Assembly (NCBI GenBank): GCA_050741255.1
Contig: JBOIEQ010000002.1
Location: 1-64,000, forward strand
DNA: 64,000 nucleotides
Direction of reading: 5' to 3'
From: CAZXNF01 sp050741255
GTDB lineage: Bacteria; Pseudomonadota; Gammaproteobacteria; Burkholderiales; SG8-41
In this document: positions 54,377 through 63,093 of the stretch, in pieces
Numbering within the stretch: position 1 is the stretch's first letter
Layout of the letters: each line of letters opens with the position of its first letter
Notes under the pieces: model-generated
Seen by the model: the letters and a program-made list of their open reading frames with translations, nothing else
Told to the model about the DNA's origin: nothing
Database searches by the model: none
Made by a program: the position numbers and the translations under genes

Positions 54377-55357
54377 ATGCGCGCCTTGACCTCCACCGCG
54401 CTCACAATGGTGACGATTGCCGCTGCCGCGCTCGCAGCCTCCAGCGCCGCGCTCGCCCAGACTTACCCCAGCAAGCCCGTGCGCGTCATCGTGCCGTTCC
54501 CGCCGGGCGCGGGCGTGGACATCGTCACCCGCATCGTCACGCCGCGGCTGTCGGAACAGATGGGCCAGCAATTCGTCGCGGACAACCGCGCGGGCGCGGG
54601 CGGCATCGTGGGCGCCGAAGTCGCGGCCAAGGCGCCGGCGGACGGCTACAACCTGCTGATGGGCACCGCCGGGCTGCTGACCGTCGTGCCGGTGATGAGC
54701 AAGGTGTCCTACAACGTCGCACGCGATTTCATGCCGATCACCCTGGTCGCCTCGGTGCCCAGCCTGCTCGTCGTGCATCCGACGCTGCCGGTCAAGACCA
54801 TGAAAGAACTGGTCGCACTCGCGCGCGCGAAGCCCGGCGCGATCAACTACGCCTCCACCGGCAGCGGCACCCTGCCCCATCTCACCGCGGAACTGTTCCG
54901 GCTGCAGACCGGCGTCAACATCGTGCACATCCCCTACAAGGGCAGCGCCCCCGCCATGACGGATCTGCTCGGCGGCCACGTGGAGATGTTCTTCGGCAAC
55001 ATGCTGTCCGTCATTCCGCAGGTCCGCGAGAACAAGCTGCGTGCGCTGGTGATCACGACCAAGCAGCGCTCGCCCGCCGCGCCGAACATCCCGACGGTCG
55101 CCGAGGCCGGCTATCCCGGCCTGGAGGCCGAGACGTGGTTCGGTCTGCTCGCGCCGGCGGGCACGCCGAAGGAGGCCATCGCGAAGGTGCATGATGAGTT
55201 GATCAAGGCGCTGCGGCATCCCGACACGCAGCGCATGCTCGCCGACCAGGGCGCCATCCCCATCGGCAATACCCCGGAGCAGTTCGCCGCCTACATCCAG
55301 GCGGAGACCCGCAAATGGGAGAAAGTATTGAAAGCATCCGGAGTGCGTGCGGAATGA
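54377..55357 (+). CDS. Bug/TctC-family periplasmic solute receptor
   Basis: 326 residues from ATG 54377 with AGGAG seven bases upstream. Signal peptide to about residue 28 (ASSAALAQT). VPFPPGAGVDIVTR has Ala in place of the middle Gly; DNRAGAGGIVGAE, ADGYNLLMGT and VHIPYKGSAPA follow. The stop overlaps the MmgE/PrpD start (ATGA at 55354), so the two are translationally coupled and the receptor's ligand may be the substrate, or a precursor of the substrate, of that enzyme. Confidence 0.92.
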   Translation: MRALTSTALTMVTIAAAALAASSAALAQTYPSKPVRVIVPFPPGAGVDIVTRIVTPRLSEQMGQQFVADNRAGAGGIVGAEVAAKAPADGYNLLMGTAGLLTVVPVMSKVSYNVARDFMPITLVASVPSLLVVHPTLPVKTMKELVALARAKPGAINYASTGSGTLPHLTAELFRLQTGVNIVHIPYKGSAPAMTDLLGGHVEMFFGNMLSVIPQVRENKLRALVITTKQRSPAAPNIPTVAEAGYPGLEAETWFGLLAPAGTPKEAIAKVHDELIKALRHPDTQRMLADQGAIPIGNTPEQFAAYIQAETRKWEKVLKASGVRAE

Positions 55358-56703
55358 AGGATGACGACAAGGACGTCACCGCCACCCTCGCCCGCTTCCT
55401 CGTACAGTCTCGCTACGAGGATATTCCCGCGCCGGTCCGGCACGAGGCCGCCCGCGCGGTGCTGAACTGGCTGGGCTGCGCGATCGGCGCCGCCAACCAC
55501 GAAACAATCGAATACGCCTGGGCGGCGCTCGCCCCCTTTGCCGGCGCGGAGCAGGCGTCGCTCGTCGGCCGCCGCGAACGCACCGACGTACTGCACGCGG
55601 CGATGATCAACGGCATCAGCTCGCACGTGCTGGACTTCGACGACACGCACGCGCGCACCGTGCATCCCAGCGCGCCGGTGCTGCCGGCGATCCTGGCGTT
55701 GTCGGAATGGAAGAAGCTGGGCGGCGCGCAGTTCGTGCACGCCTTCGTGCTCGGCGTGGACGCGGAATGCCGCGTCGGCATTTCCGTGTTCCCCGAGCAT
55801 TACAACGTCGGCTGGCACATCACCGGCACCGCCGGGGTGTTCGGCGCCGCCGCGGCCACCGGCAAACTGCTGGGCCTGAACGAACAGCAGATGCGGTGGG
55901 CGCTCGGCATCGCCGCCACCCAGTCCTCGGGACTGCGCGAGATGTTCGGCACCATGTGCAAGAGCTTTCACCCGGGACACGCCGCGCGCAACGGCCTCAT
56001 CGCCGCGCAGCTGGCCTCGAAGAACTTCACGAGTTCGGAACGCGCGATCGAGGCCCCGCGCGGCTTCGGCCACGTACTGTCCACGAAGTTCGACCCGACC
56101 ATGATCACCGGCGATCTGGGGCGGCGCTACGAACTTTCTTCGAACATGTACAAACCCTACGCCTGCGGCCTGGTCGTGCATGCCTCGATCGACGGCTGCG
56201 TCGAGCTGCGGCGCGAGCATCAGCTGAAACCGGAAGACATCGAGCGGGTGGACCTCATTGTGTGGCCGATGGTGCTCGAGCTCACCGGCAACCAGAAACC
56301 GCGGACCGGCCTCGAAGGCAAGTTCAGCATCTACCACGCTGCCGCGATCGCGCTGATTTACGGCACGGCGAACGAGTCCGAGTTCAGCGAATCCGTCGTG
56401 CGCGATCCGCGCGTGACTGCCCTGCGCGATCGCGTCACTGCGACGGCAGATGCGTCCGTGGGCAAGCTCGAAGCGCACGTGAAGATCACGCTGCGCAACG
56501 GCACGGTGCTGACCCGCCACGTCCCCCACGCGCTGGGCACCGTGCAGCGCCCGATGAGCGACGCCGATCTCGAAAACAAGTTCCGCGGCCTCGTCACCGG
56601 TGTGCTGCCGCCGGCGCAGATCGAGGAAGTGATTGGTCTGTGCTGGAAAGTCGGCGATCTCGACGACGTCGGCAAGCTCGCCCGCGCCGCGGTCCCCCGC
56701 TAA
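55354..56703 (+). CDS. MmgE/PrpD family dehydratase-like protein
   Basis: 449 residues from ATG 55354, which overlaps the receptor stop; an in-frame ATG at 55315 lies inside the receptor gene. The all-helical PrpD N-domain is clear: LNWLGCAIGAANHET, ISSHVLDFDDTHARTVHPSAP and NVGWHITGTAGVFGAAAA. FHPGHAARNGLIAA near residue 205 matches the active-site region. PrpD dehydrates 2-methylcitrate, while relatives act on itaconate, iminodisuccinate or other tricarboxylates. No prpB/prpC neighbours, so a different acid is likely, possibly one brought in by the coupled receptor. Confidence 0.87.
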   Translation: MKDDDKDVTATLARFLVQSRYEDIPAPVRHEAARAVLNWLGCAIGAANHETIEYAWAALAPFAGAEQASLVGRRERTDVLHAAMINGISSHVLDFDDTHARTVHPSAPVLPAILALSEWKKLGGAQFVHAFVLGVDAECRVGISVFPEHYNVGWHITGTAGVFGAAAATGKLLGLNEQQMRWALGIAATQSSGLREMFGTMCKSFHPGHAARNGLIAAQLASKNFTSSERAIEAPRGFGHVLSTKFDPTMITGDLGRRYELSSNMYKPYACGLVVHASIDGCVELRREHQLKPEDIERVDLIVWPMVLELTGNQKPRTGLEGKFSIYHAAAIALIYGTANESEFSESVVRDPRVTALRDRVTATADASVGKLEAHVKITLRNGTVLTRHVPHALGTVQRPMSDADLENKFRGLVTGVLPPAQIEEVIGLCWKVGDLDDVGKLARAAVPR

Positions 56704-56722
56704 CCCTCCGGAGCATCAAGCC

Positions 56723-57316
56723 TTGAAGAAAAGCGTCATCTACTTCCATTCCCTGTCCTCGCCCTGGGCCTATCTGGGCTGGCCGCGCTTTCAGGCGCTG
56801 ATCAAAAAACACGATCTCGACGTGGTGGTGCGTCCCACGCGCATCGTTCAACCCAACGGCGGCATTCCGCTGCGCAGCCGGCCCGATGCGCGCCAGCGTT
56901 ATCACGAGGTGGAACTCGACCGCTGGCGCAAGCGCCTCAACATGCCGCTCGTGCTGCGGCCCAAGCACTACCCGACGCAAAACGAATTCTCCGCACGCAT
57001 GGTGATCGCCGCCGACAAGCTCGGCTGGGACGCGCTGGCGCTGAGCCACGCACTGCTGTACGCGCTGTGGAGCGAGGAACTGGACGTCAAGGACGCGAAC
57101 GTGCGCGTGGCTGTCGCAAACAAGCTCGGCCTCGATGGCGCGAAACTGCTCGCGATGCAGGACACGCCCGAGATGATGGACGCCTGGCGCGCGAGCGAGC
57201 AGGAAGCGGAGTCGTACGGCGTCTTCGGCACGCCAACCTGGGTGTTCAACAAGACGCTGTTCTGGGGCCAGGACCGGCTGGAGTTTCTGGACGAGGCGCT
57301 GAGCGCCGCGAAGTAG
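56723..57316 (+). CDS. 2-hydroxychromene-2-carboxylate isomerase-like DsbA-fold protein
   Basis: 197 residues. TTG 56723 is chosen as start (GGAG 11 bases upstream) since the fold begins right there with KKSVIYFHSLSSPWAYLG. The Ser of SSPWAYLG replaces the Cys of DsbA and is the catalytic/glutathione residue in HCCA isomerases and kappa-class glutathione transferases. GVFGTPTWVFN near residue 165 is the cis-Pro region and FWGQDRLEFLDEAL closes the domain. Probable glutathione-dependent isomerase of an aromatic or keto-acid pathway. It follows the PrpD-like gene by 19 bases. Confidence 0.85.
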   Translation: MKKSVIYFHSLSSPWAYLGWPRFQALIKKHDLDVVVRPTRIVQPNGGIPLRSRPDARQRYHEVELDRWRKRLNMPLVLRPKHYPTQNEFSARMVIAADKLGWDALALSHALLYALWSEELDVKDANVRVAVANKLGLDGAKLLAMQDTPEMMDAWRASEQEAESYGVFGTPTWVFNKTLFWGQDRLEFLDEALSAAK

Positions 57317-57396
57317 GCGCCGCGCCGCCCGCAAAAGTTCTTGTTAAGCCTACTGAATCTATTGCATATTCACGGACGCAGAATGAGGAACTCCTG

Positions 57397-58380
57397 GTGA
57401 CCAGCAAATTGTCGATTGAGATGCTCCTGCTCGGGGCATCGTTAGTGGCGAGCGGCGCGGCGCACGCGCAGCAACCGTACCCTAACCGGCCCATCCGCCT
57501 GGTCGTGCCGTTCGCGACCGGCGGCGGTACCGATATCTCGGGACGCACGATCGCCAGCAAGCTGTCCGAGCGACTGAATCAGAACGTCGTCGTCGACAAT
57601 CGCGCGGGCGCCGGCGGCAACCTCGGCATCGAACTCGTCGCCAAGGCCGCGCCCGACGGCTACACGCTGCTGATCGTGTCGAGCGGCTATGCCGCCAATC
57701 CGAGCCTTTACAAACTGTCGTACGACCCGGTGACCGGCTTCGAGCCCATCACGCAGGTGAGCCAGCAGCCGTTCCTGGTCGTGACGAATGCCAAGGTGCC
57801 GATCAAGACGATCAAGGAACTGATCGCGTACGCCAAGGCGAATCCCGGCAAGCTCAATTACTCGTCGGCGGGCGTGGGCGGTAGCCAGCATCTCGCGGTG
57901 GAGTTGTTCAAGGGCATGGCCGGTGTCGATATCGTGCACGTCCCCTACAAGGGCGGCGCGTCGAACATGGTCGACCTGCTGTCCAACCAGGTGCAGCTCG
58001 ATTTCGGCACCATCATCTCGACCCTGCCCATGGTCAGGAACGGCCAGCTGCGGCCGCTCGCGGTCACCACCACGGTGCGCGCAACCGCGCTGCCCGAGGT
58101 GCCGACGGTCTCGGAGTCCGGTGTCCCGGGCTATTCCGTCAGCGGCTGGAACGCGATCCTCGCGCCGGCAAAGACGCCGCGCGACATCGTTGTACTCCTC
58201 AACCGCGAGATCGTGGCGCTGCTGCAGGCGCCGGACGTCAGGGAGCGTTACGCGACGGACGGCAGCATGATCGTGGCCGGCACGCCGCAGCAACTGGCCG
58301 AGCATATCCGGGTGGAGGTTGCGAAGTGGGCCAAGCTCATCCAGGAACGCAACATCAAGCTTGAAACCGCGAGCCGCTGA
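57397..58380 (+). CDS. Bug/TctC-family periplasmic solute receptor
   Basis: 327 residues from GTG 57397 with GAGG upstream; a longer frame to 57067 lies inside the isomerase gene and is rejected. Signal peptide ends near residue 24 (ASGAAHAQQ). VVPFATGGGTDISGR has Ala-Thr for the Pro pair. DNRAGAGGNLGIE, PDGYTLLIVS and VHVPYKGGASN follow. The next gene is an FAH-family enzyme 51 bases downstream, likely acting on the imported acid. Confidence 0.92.
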   Translation: MTSKLSIEMLLLGASLVASGAAHAQQPYPNRPIRLVVPFATGGGTDISGRTIASKLSERLNQNVVVDNRAGAGGNLGIELVAKAAPDGYTLLIVSSGYAANPSLYKLSYDPVTGFEPITQVSQQPFLVVTNAKVPIKTIKELIAYAKANPGKLNYSSAGVGGSQHLAVELFKGMAGVDIVHVPYKGGASNMVDLLSNQVQLDFGTIISTLPMVRNGQLRPLAVTTTVRATALPEVPTVSESGVPGYSVSGWNAILAPAKTPRDIVVLLNREIVALLQAPDVRERYATDGSMIVAGTPQQLAEHIRVEVAKWAKLIQERNIKLETASR

Positions 58381-58431
58381 GCGCCCGCGGGCGAATTGCC
58401 GGATCGACAGAAAACCAGACAGGGAGAGGGA

Positions 58432-59433
58432 ATGAAGCTGTGCAGTTATGAAATCCAGGGACTGACGCGAGTCGGGGTGATACTCGACAAGGATCGCCTG
58501 GCCGATGCCACCATCGCTTGCGCCGCATACCTGCATGTCCAGGGAGAAACCAAGGCCTACGCGCTGGCGGATGTACTGACGCCCCCCTCCATGCTGGCGA
58601 TCATCGAAGGCGGTGCTTCTTCCCTGGATGCGCTGCGCAAGGCCGAGCAATATGCAAAAGCCAACCCGCAGGCCTCGGGTCCGCGCGGGGAAAAGCTCTT
58701 TCACGCGATCAAGGAGGTGCGGCTGAAAGCACCTGTACCCCGGCCACCGAAAATCCTCGGCCCGAACTGGAATTCGAAGGAAGACCAGGCGCGGATCATC
58801 CGGCCGCCCGGCGAACCGCATCCTTTCTATGCGATCAAGCTGAGTACCGCGGTCACCGGACCCTTCGACCCGATCGAGATTCCGGACATCGGTGGCGTCA
58901 TCTCCGAGGTGGAAGCGGCGTTGATCATCGGGAAAAAAGGCAAGAACATCCCCGAGAACAAGGCGGCGGAGTACATCTTCGGCTACACGGTGGCCAACGA
59001 TCTGACCGCCCTCGACATGCGGGACAAGCAGGAATGGGTGCTGGTGAAGTCCCCCACCGGCGGCGAACAGATCCGGATTTCCTCGGCCGCCCGCTACAAG
59101 TGTCTCGACACCTTCTGTCCCATGGGACCCTGGCTGGTGACGGCGGATGAAATCGACATCCATAACTGCCGCATGGACGCCCGCGTCGACGGCGAACTCG
59201 ACCAGACGGGAACGACCGCGGACATGGTCTTCAACTTCTTCCAGCTGATCGCCTACTTCTCCAAGGCGCACACGCTCGAGCCCGGTGACGTGATCCTCAG
59301 CGCCACCACGCCTCTCGCGCCGGAAAGAAAGAAAGCCAAGCTCGGAAAAATCGATATCAACAACGGCAAGAAAGTGCTGGAGTCGGAAATCGAGGGAATC
59401 GGCGTGATCCGCAACCCGATCAAGCGCGTATGA
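58432..59433 (+). CDS. Fumarylacetoacetate hydrolase (FAH) family protein
   Basis: 333 residues from ATG 58432 with AGGGAGAGGG upstream. An N-terminal cap precedes the FAH core: ILGPNWNSKEDQ near residue 110, SEVEAALIIGKKGKNI near 160 with the metal Glu pair, and FGYTVANDLTALD near 185 with the metal Asp. The usual KSFDTFCPMGPW-type segment appears as KCLDTFCPMGPW, with Cys where Ser is common. Members hydrolyse C-C bonds of acylpyruvates or decarboxylate oxalocrotonate-type acids; the substrate here is unknown. It ends the catabolic stretch. Confidence 0.88.
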   Translation: MKLCSYEIQGLTRVGVILDKDRLADATIACAAYLHVQGETKAYALADVLTPPSMLAIIEGGASSLDALRKAEQYAKANPQASGPRGEKLFHAIKEVRLKAPVPRPPKILGPNWNSKEDQARIIRPPGEPHPFYAIKLSTAVTGPFDPIEIPDIGGVISEVEAALIIGKKGKNIPENKAAEYIFGYTVANDLTALDMRDKQEWVLVKSPTGGEQIRISSAARYKCLDTFCPMGPWLVTADEIDIHNCRMDARVDGELDQTGTTADMVFNFFQLIAYFSKAHTLEPGDVILSATTPLAPERKKAKLGKIDINNGKKVLESEIEGIGVIRNPIKRV

Positions 59434-59480
59434 CACCGGGCGGCGGCCGGTTCTCGGTTTCGAAGCGCTGACTGGTCGGC

Positions 59481-60053
59481 TTAGCCCGCGTCCGACACAG
59501 TCTCCCGCACCTCCCGCGCCCACCGCCACACCAGAAACCCCAGCGCCCCCGCGATTACGATCCACGCGATTACACGCAACGCGTTCGCGAGCGTGATGTC
59601 TTGGTTGAGCAGTCCCCAACGCAGCAGGATCGTGTTCCAGTCATGCTGGGGATCCTTGCCGAAGCCCGCGAGCGGCAGCACCCGCGCGCGCGCATCCGCC
59701 ATATAGATCGCCACGCTCAGCAGGCTCTGTCCCAGCCAGATGCTGCTGAGCCCGTACGACATCGTCCAGCGGCGACGCCAGAACTCGAACATGCAGATCA
59801 GCGGAAAGACGATCTGCGCGAACGTACCGCCGTAGACGGCCAGACGATTGCTGAACATACCGACGAGGGGATGTCCCGCTTCGTGCACGGCGAAGTTGGC
59901 GTCGTCCACCAGCGGCACCCAGCCGCCGGCGAAAAACGCGCGATACGCGATGAAGCCCGCGAACGCGAAAGCAAAGATCAGCCCGCCCGTCGGCACCGGA
60001 TTCCACGGCCGCGTATTGGTCCAGGCGATGTCGTCTGCGATGCGCATGAACAC
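59481..60053 (-). CDS. Membrane protein with HEAGH zinc-protease-like motif
   Basis: 190 residues if GTG 60053 is used (AGGAAG nine bases upstream); an ATG at 60047 is the alternative. Four hydrophobic segments (about residues 22-42, 72-90, 99-116, 162-178). NFAVHEAGHPLVGMF near residue 55 resembles the HExxH of site-2-type or M50-like metalloproteases, although the spacing is HEAGH. I cannot name the family. A similar motif is found in intramembrane proteases and in some membrane proteins without known activity. It is divergent from the DUF3309 gene at 60172. Confidence 0.7.
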   Translation of the reverse strand: MFMRIADDIAWTNTRPWNPVPTGGLIFAFAFAGFIAYRAFFAGGWVPLVDDANFAVHEAGHPLVGMFSNRLAVYGGTFAQIVFPLICMFEFWRRRWTMSYGLSSIWLGQSLLSVAIYMADARARVLPLAGFGKDPQHDWNTILLRWGLLNQDITLANALRVIAWIVIAGALGFLVWRWAREVRETVSDAG

Positions 60054-60171
60054 GGTCAGCCGCTTCCTACAGGGTAAACGCCGGGACCCCGACAGGCCGC
60101 CGACAGCGCGCTCTCCAGAATGCAGGCATCAGGCGGGCAATGGTAACCCGTCCTTTTGAAGGGGTCCGACC

Positions 60172-60327
60172 ATGATCTCCACCATCCTGCTGGTTGTGCT
60201 GGTTCTGCTGCTGATCGGGGCGTTGCCGACGTGGTCGTACAGCGGCTCCTGGGGCTACTACCCGAGCGGCGGGCTGGGCCTGCTGGTGCTCATCCTGCTA
60301 ATCCTGCTGCTCACTGGGCGCATTTAG
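60172..60327 (+). CDS. DUF3309-type small membrane protein
   Basis: 51 residues. ISTILLVVLVLLLIGALPTW forms the first helix, YSGSWGYYPSGGLGLLV a short Gly/Tyr-rich turn, and VLILLILLLTGRI the second helix. This pattern (two helices around a WGYxPSGG turn) is that of DUF3309, a very common proteobacterial envelope protein of unknown function. GAAGGGG lies nine bases before ATG 60172. It is nine bases before the glycine-zipper gene, so probably co-transcribed. Confidence 0.85.
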   Translation: MISTILLVVLVLLLIGALPTWSYSGSWGYYPSGGLGLLVLILLILLLTGRI

Positions 60328-60336
60328 GGGAGCCGC

Positions 60337-60912
60337 ATGAACAACACCACGGCCATCATCATCGCCGGGCGTTTCGATGCGCAGAAGAGCGCGGACGAGG
60401 CGATCCACCAGTTGCTGCACGTCGGCTTCCCCGCGGACCGGTTTACGAGCTTCTTCGTCAATCCGCCGGGGCATCACGACCGGTTTCCCATCGGCGGTGA
60501 CCGCGACGAATCACCCGGCGCCAAGGGCGCCGATGGCGGCGCCGCGAAAGGCGCGGCCATCGGCGGCGCGATCGGTCTTGGCGTCGGTCTTGCGGCCACG
60601 CCGCTGGCCGGGCCGGCGGCAGCCGTGGGCGGCGCAGGCGTAGGCGCCTACGTAGGCTCGCTCGTGGGCGCGCTCAATCAGCTGGGCGGCGAGGAGGGCG
60701 AGCGCGTGCGTGTGCGCGAAAGCGGCGTACTGGTGGCCGTGCAGACCCGCAGCGCGGATGACGAACGTCTGGTCATCGACCTCCTCCAGCGCGCGGGCGC
60801 GCATGAAATCGAGCGCGCGCAAGGCCGGTGGGAAGCCGGCAAATGGGCGGATTTCGACGCCTTACGGCCGCCCATACTGGTGAAGAGCGTCGACGTCCGC
60901 TCGGCGGCATAA
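60337..60912 (+). CDS. Glycine-zipper protein, stress-type (general stress protein 17M-like)
   Basis: 191 residues. An N-terminal alpha/beta segment (IIIAGRFDAQKSADEAIHQL) resembles the domain of general stress protein 17M. A glycine-rich hydrophobic zipper follows at about residues 66-115 (KGAAIGGAIGLGVG, GGAGVGAYVGSLVGAL), then a soluble C-terminal part (VRESGVLVAVQTRSADDERL). Such proteins are usually envelope-associated and stress-induced. I do not assign a function. Starts nine bases after the DUF3309 gene. Confidence 0.72.
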   Translation: MNNTTAIIIAGRFDAQKSADEAIHQLLHVGFPADRFTSFFVNPPGHHDRFPIGGDRDESPGAKGADGGAAKGAAIGGAIGLGVGLAATPLAGPAAAVGGAGVGAYVGSLVGALNQLGGEEGERVRVRESGVLVAVQTRSADDERLVIDLLQRAGAHEIERAQGRWEAGKWADFDALRPPILVKSVDVRSAA

Positions 60913-60921
60913 AACCTTCGG

Positions 60922-61890
60922 CTAGCGCTCGTTCGCGCTCGTTGCAGCGCGCTTGAGACGGTCCCGTACCGCTGCCCACTCCGGCGTCTGTGGCAGTGCC
61001 TCCACCAGGATCACGTCGCGGCCTGCGGCATCGAGCGCGCGCAGGTTCGCATAGAGAGCGTGCGCATAGCCCGCGGCGTCCTGCGGCGCTGTGATCCAGG
61101 CATCACTTGAACCGGGCGGTTGCGCTGCGGTGTGCGCGAGGACCGCGACTTGCTTGCCCTGCCGGGAAAGGCTTGTGGCCAGTTCCAGCATCAGGTCCGC
61201 TGCCATCAACATGAGCGGCGTCGCCGGCGCGTAGTGCGACGCCAGCGTGCCGGAAGCGCGCGGCGCGTCCGAACCTCCGATGCCCACCGGAATGCCCAGT
61301 ACCTCTTCGATCATCGCCGGCGTAATCGCCCCGGGCCTCAGCACGCGGGGCCCTGCGCCCGTGAGATCCACGATCGTCGATTCGATACCGACTTCCGGCA
61401 ATTCTCCATCCAGCACCACGTCCACCGCATCGCCCAGGTCACGGCGCACGTCGTCCGCCCGCGTGGCGCTGACGCGGCCGAACTTGTTGGCGGAAGGTGC
61501 CGCGATGCCGCCGCCGAACGCCGCGAGCAGCGCGTGCGCCACCGGATGCGCGGGCACCCGCAAGCCGACGCTGTCCTGCCCGCCGGTGACGAGGCCGGTG
61601 ACCTGCGGCTGTTTTTTCAGGATGAGCGTCAGCGGGCCGGGCCAGAACTTCGCTGCCAGCGTATACGCGGGTGCGGGAATGTCGCGCGCCCAGAGCGGCA
61701 TCTGCACCACGTCGGCGACGTGTACGATCACTGGATGGTCGGCCGGCCGGCCCTTCGCGGCGTAGAGGCGGCGGATGGCGTCGGGATTCGCAGCATCGCA
61801 GCCGAGGCCATAGACCGTCTCGGTGGGAAACGCGACGAGGCGGCCCTGGCGGAGGGCGGCTACCGCTTTTTCGATCTCCAAGGCATTCAT
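60922..61890 (-). CDS. sua5: Threonylcarbamoyl-AMP synthase (Sua5 form)
   Basis: 322 residues, the long Sua5 form rather than the ~190-residue TsaC. The N-terminal YrdC domain has GRLVAFPTETVYGLG, KGRPADHPVIVH and SANKFGRVSAT. The C-terminal Sua5 domain begins after residue ~205 (SGTLASHYAP) and contains VAVLAHTAA. It makes threonylcarbamoyl-AMP from Thr, bicarbonate and ATP for the t6A37 modification of tRNAs. A tandem-arm hairpin at 61898-62020 separates it from purC. Confidence 0.93.
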   Translation of the reverse strand: MNALEIEKAVAALRQGRLVAFPTETVYGLGCDAANPDAIRRLYAAKGRPADHPVIVHVADVVQMPLWARDIPAPAYTLAAKFWPGPLTLILKKQPQVTGLVTGGQDSVGLRVPAHPVAHALLAAFGGGIAAPSANKFGRVSATRADDVRRDLGDAVDVVLDGELPEVGIESTIVDLTGAGPRVLRPGAITPAMIEEVLGIPVGIGGSDAPRASGTLASHYAPATPLMLMAADLMLELATSLSRQGKQVAVLAHTAAQPPGSSDAWITAPQDAAGYAHALYANLRALDAAGRDVILVEALPQTPEWAAVRDRLKRAATSANER

Positions 61891-61897
61891 TCGAAGT

Positions 61898-62020
61898 TAG
61901 CCGCAGAGACGCAGAGAGCGCAGAGAAAGCGGAATGACGGCAAAAAAAGAGGTCTTTCCGAATAAATCGCCGTTATTGCTTGTTCGCGTTTCCTCTGCGT
62001 TCTCTGCGTCTCTGCGGCTA
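61898..62020. repeat. Tandem-arm hairpin (8-base units, cgcagaga)
   Basis: tagccgcagagacgcagaga and on (61898-61927) faces tcctctgcgttctctgcgtc and on (61991-62020), pairing at 28 of 30 positions. The loop carries acggcaa (61937-61943), as in the hairpins at 49677 and 62942. It lies between purC and sua5. Confidence 0.92.
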
Positions 62021-62028
62021 TTGTCGAT

Positions 62029-62922
62029 TTAGTTGCCTGTGAGCATGTGCAAAGCCTCCTGGTACTTCTCGGAGGTCTTCGCCAGGATATCCGGCGGCAG
62101 CGCCGGCGCGGGATGTTTCTTGTTCCACGGCTGCGTTTCCAGCCAGTCGCGCACGAACTGCTTGTCGAAGGACGGCGGCGAGATGCCCGTGCGGTACTGG
62201 TCTTTCGGCCAGAAGCGCGATGAATCCGGCGTCAGCGCCTCGTCGATCAGGTACAGCTTGCCCGCCGCGTCCACGCCGAATTCGAACTTGGTGTCGGCGA
62301 TGATCACGCCTCGCGTTTCCGCGTAGGCGGCAGCCTCGGTGTAAAGCTTGATCGCGATGTCGCGCACCTGCGCGGCATAGGCGGCGCCGATCGTCTCTTC
62401 CACCACGGCATAGGAAATATTCTCGTCGTGTTCGCCGGCCGGCGCCTTGGACGCGGCGGTGAAGATCGGCTGGTCGAGTTTCTGTGCCTGCTGGAGCCCC
62501 GCCGGCAGCTTGATGCCACAAATCTCGCCGGTGGCCTGGTAATCCTTCCACCCCGAACCCGCGACATAGCCGCGCACCACCGCTTCCACCAGCAGGGGCT
62601 TGAACTTGTGCACGACCATCGCGCGACCGGCGACCTGCTCGCGTTCGGCGGCGCCGCTCACCACCGACTCCGGCGCGACGCCGGTCAGGTGGTTGGGGCC
62701 GAGGTGCTGCAGTTTCTCGAACCAGAAATTCGACAGCGTGGTGAGCACGCGGCCCTTGCCCGGGATCGGCGTCGGCAGGATGACGTCGAAGGCGGACAGG
62801 CGGTCGGTCTGGATGACGAGCAGCTTGTCATCGCCCACGGCGTAGAGATCGCGCACCTTGCCGCGATGCAGGAAGGGCAGGCTCTTGAGGCTGGATTCGA
62901 AGAGGGAGACGGGAGTGTTCAT
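62029..62922 (-). CDS. purC: Phosphoribosylaminoimidazole-succinocarboxamide synthase (SAICAR synthetase)
   Basis: 297 residues from ATG 62922 (an upstream frame to 62955 runs towards the hairpin repeat and is rejected). HRGKVRDLYAVGDDKLL near residue 20, SAFDVILPTPIPGKGRVL near 45 and IADTKFEFGVD near 200 are the PurC signatures for ATP and CAIR binding. It joins aspartate to CAIR in purine synthesis. It belongs to a purK-purC-sua5 run on the minus strand, with a tandem-arm hairpin on each side. Confidence 0.97.
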   Translation of the reverse strand: MNTPVSLFESSLKSLPFLHRGKVRDLYAVGDDKLLVIQTDRLSAFDVILPTPIPGKGRVLTTLSNFWFEKLQHLGPNHLTGVAPESVVSGAAEREQVAGRAMVVHKFKPLLVEAVVRGYVAGSGWKDYQATGEICGIKLPAGLQQAQKLDQPIFTAASKAPAGEHDENISYAVVEETIGAAYAAQVRDIAIKLYTEAAAYAETRGVIIADTKFEFGVDAAGKLYLIDEALTPDSSRFWPKDQYRTGISPPSFDKQFVRDWLETQPWNKKHPAPALPPDILAKTSEKYQEALHMLTGN

Positions 62923-62941
62923 ATAGTGATGGGAACGGTTG

Positions 62942-63078
62942 AACCACAGAGGCACAGAGTCACGGAGAACGGCAAACGCCGGTCACCTTCAGAGACAAGG
63001 GGAATGCGCTACGCGCAGATGGCGCTTGGTTCCATTTCGGGCGGATGGTTTTCTCCGTGCCTCTGTGCCTCTGTGGTT
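62942..63078. repeat. Tandem-arm hairpin (8-base units, cacagagg)
   Basis: aaccacagaggcacagagtc and on (62942-62969) faces ttctccgtgcctctgtgcct and on (63051-63078), pairing at 27 of 28 positions across an 81-base loop that starts acggcaa. It lies between purK and purC. Confidence 0.92.
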
Positions 63079-63093
63079 CCAGCTTTGCGATCG

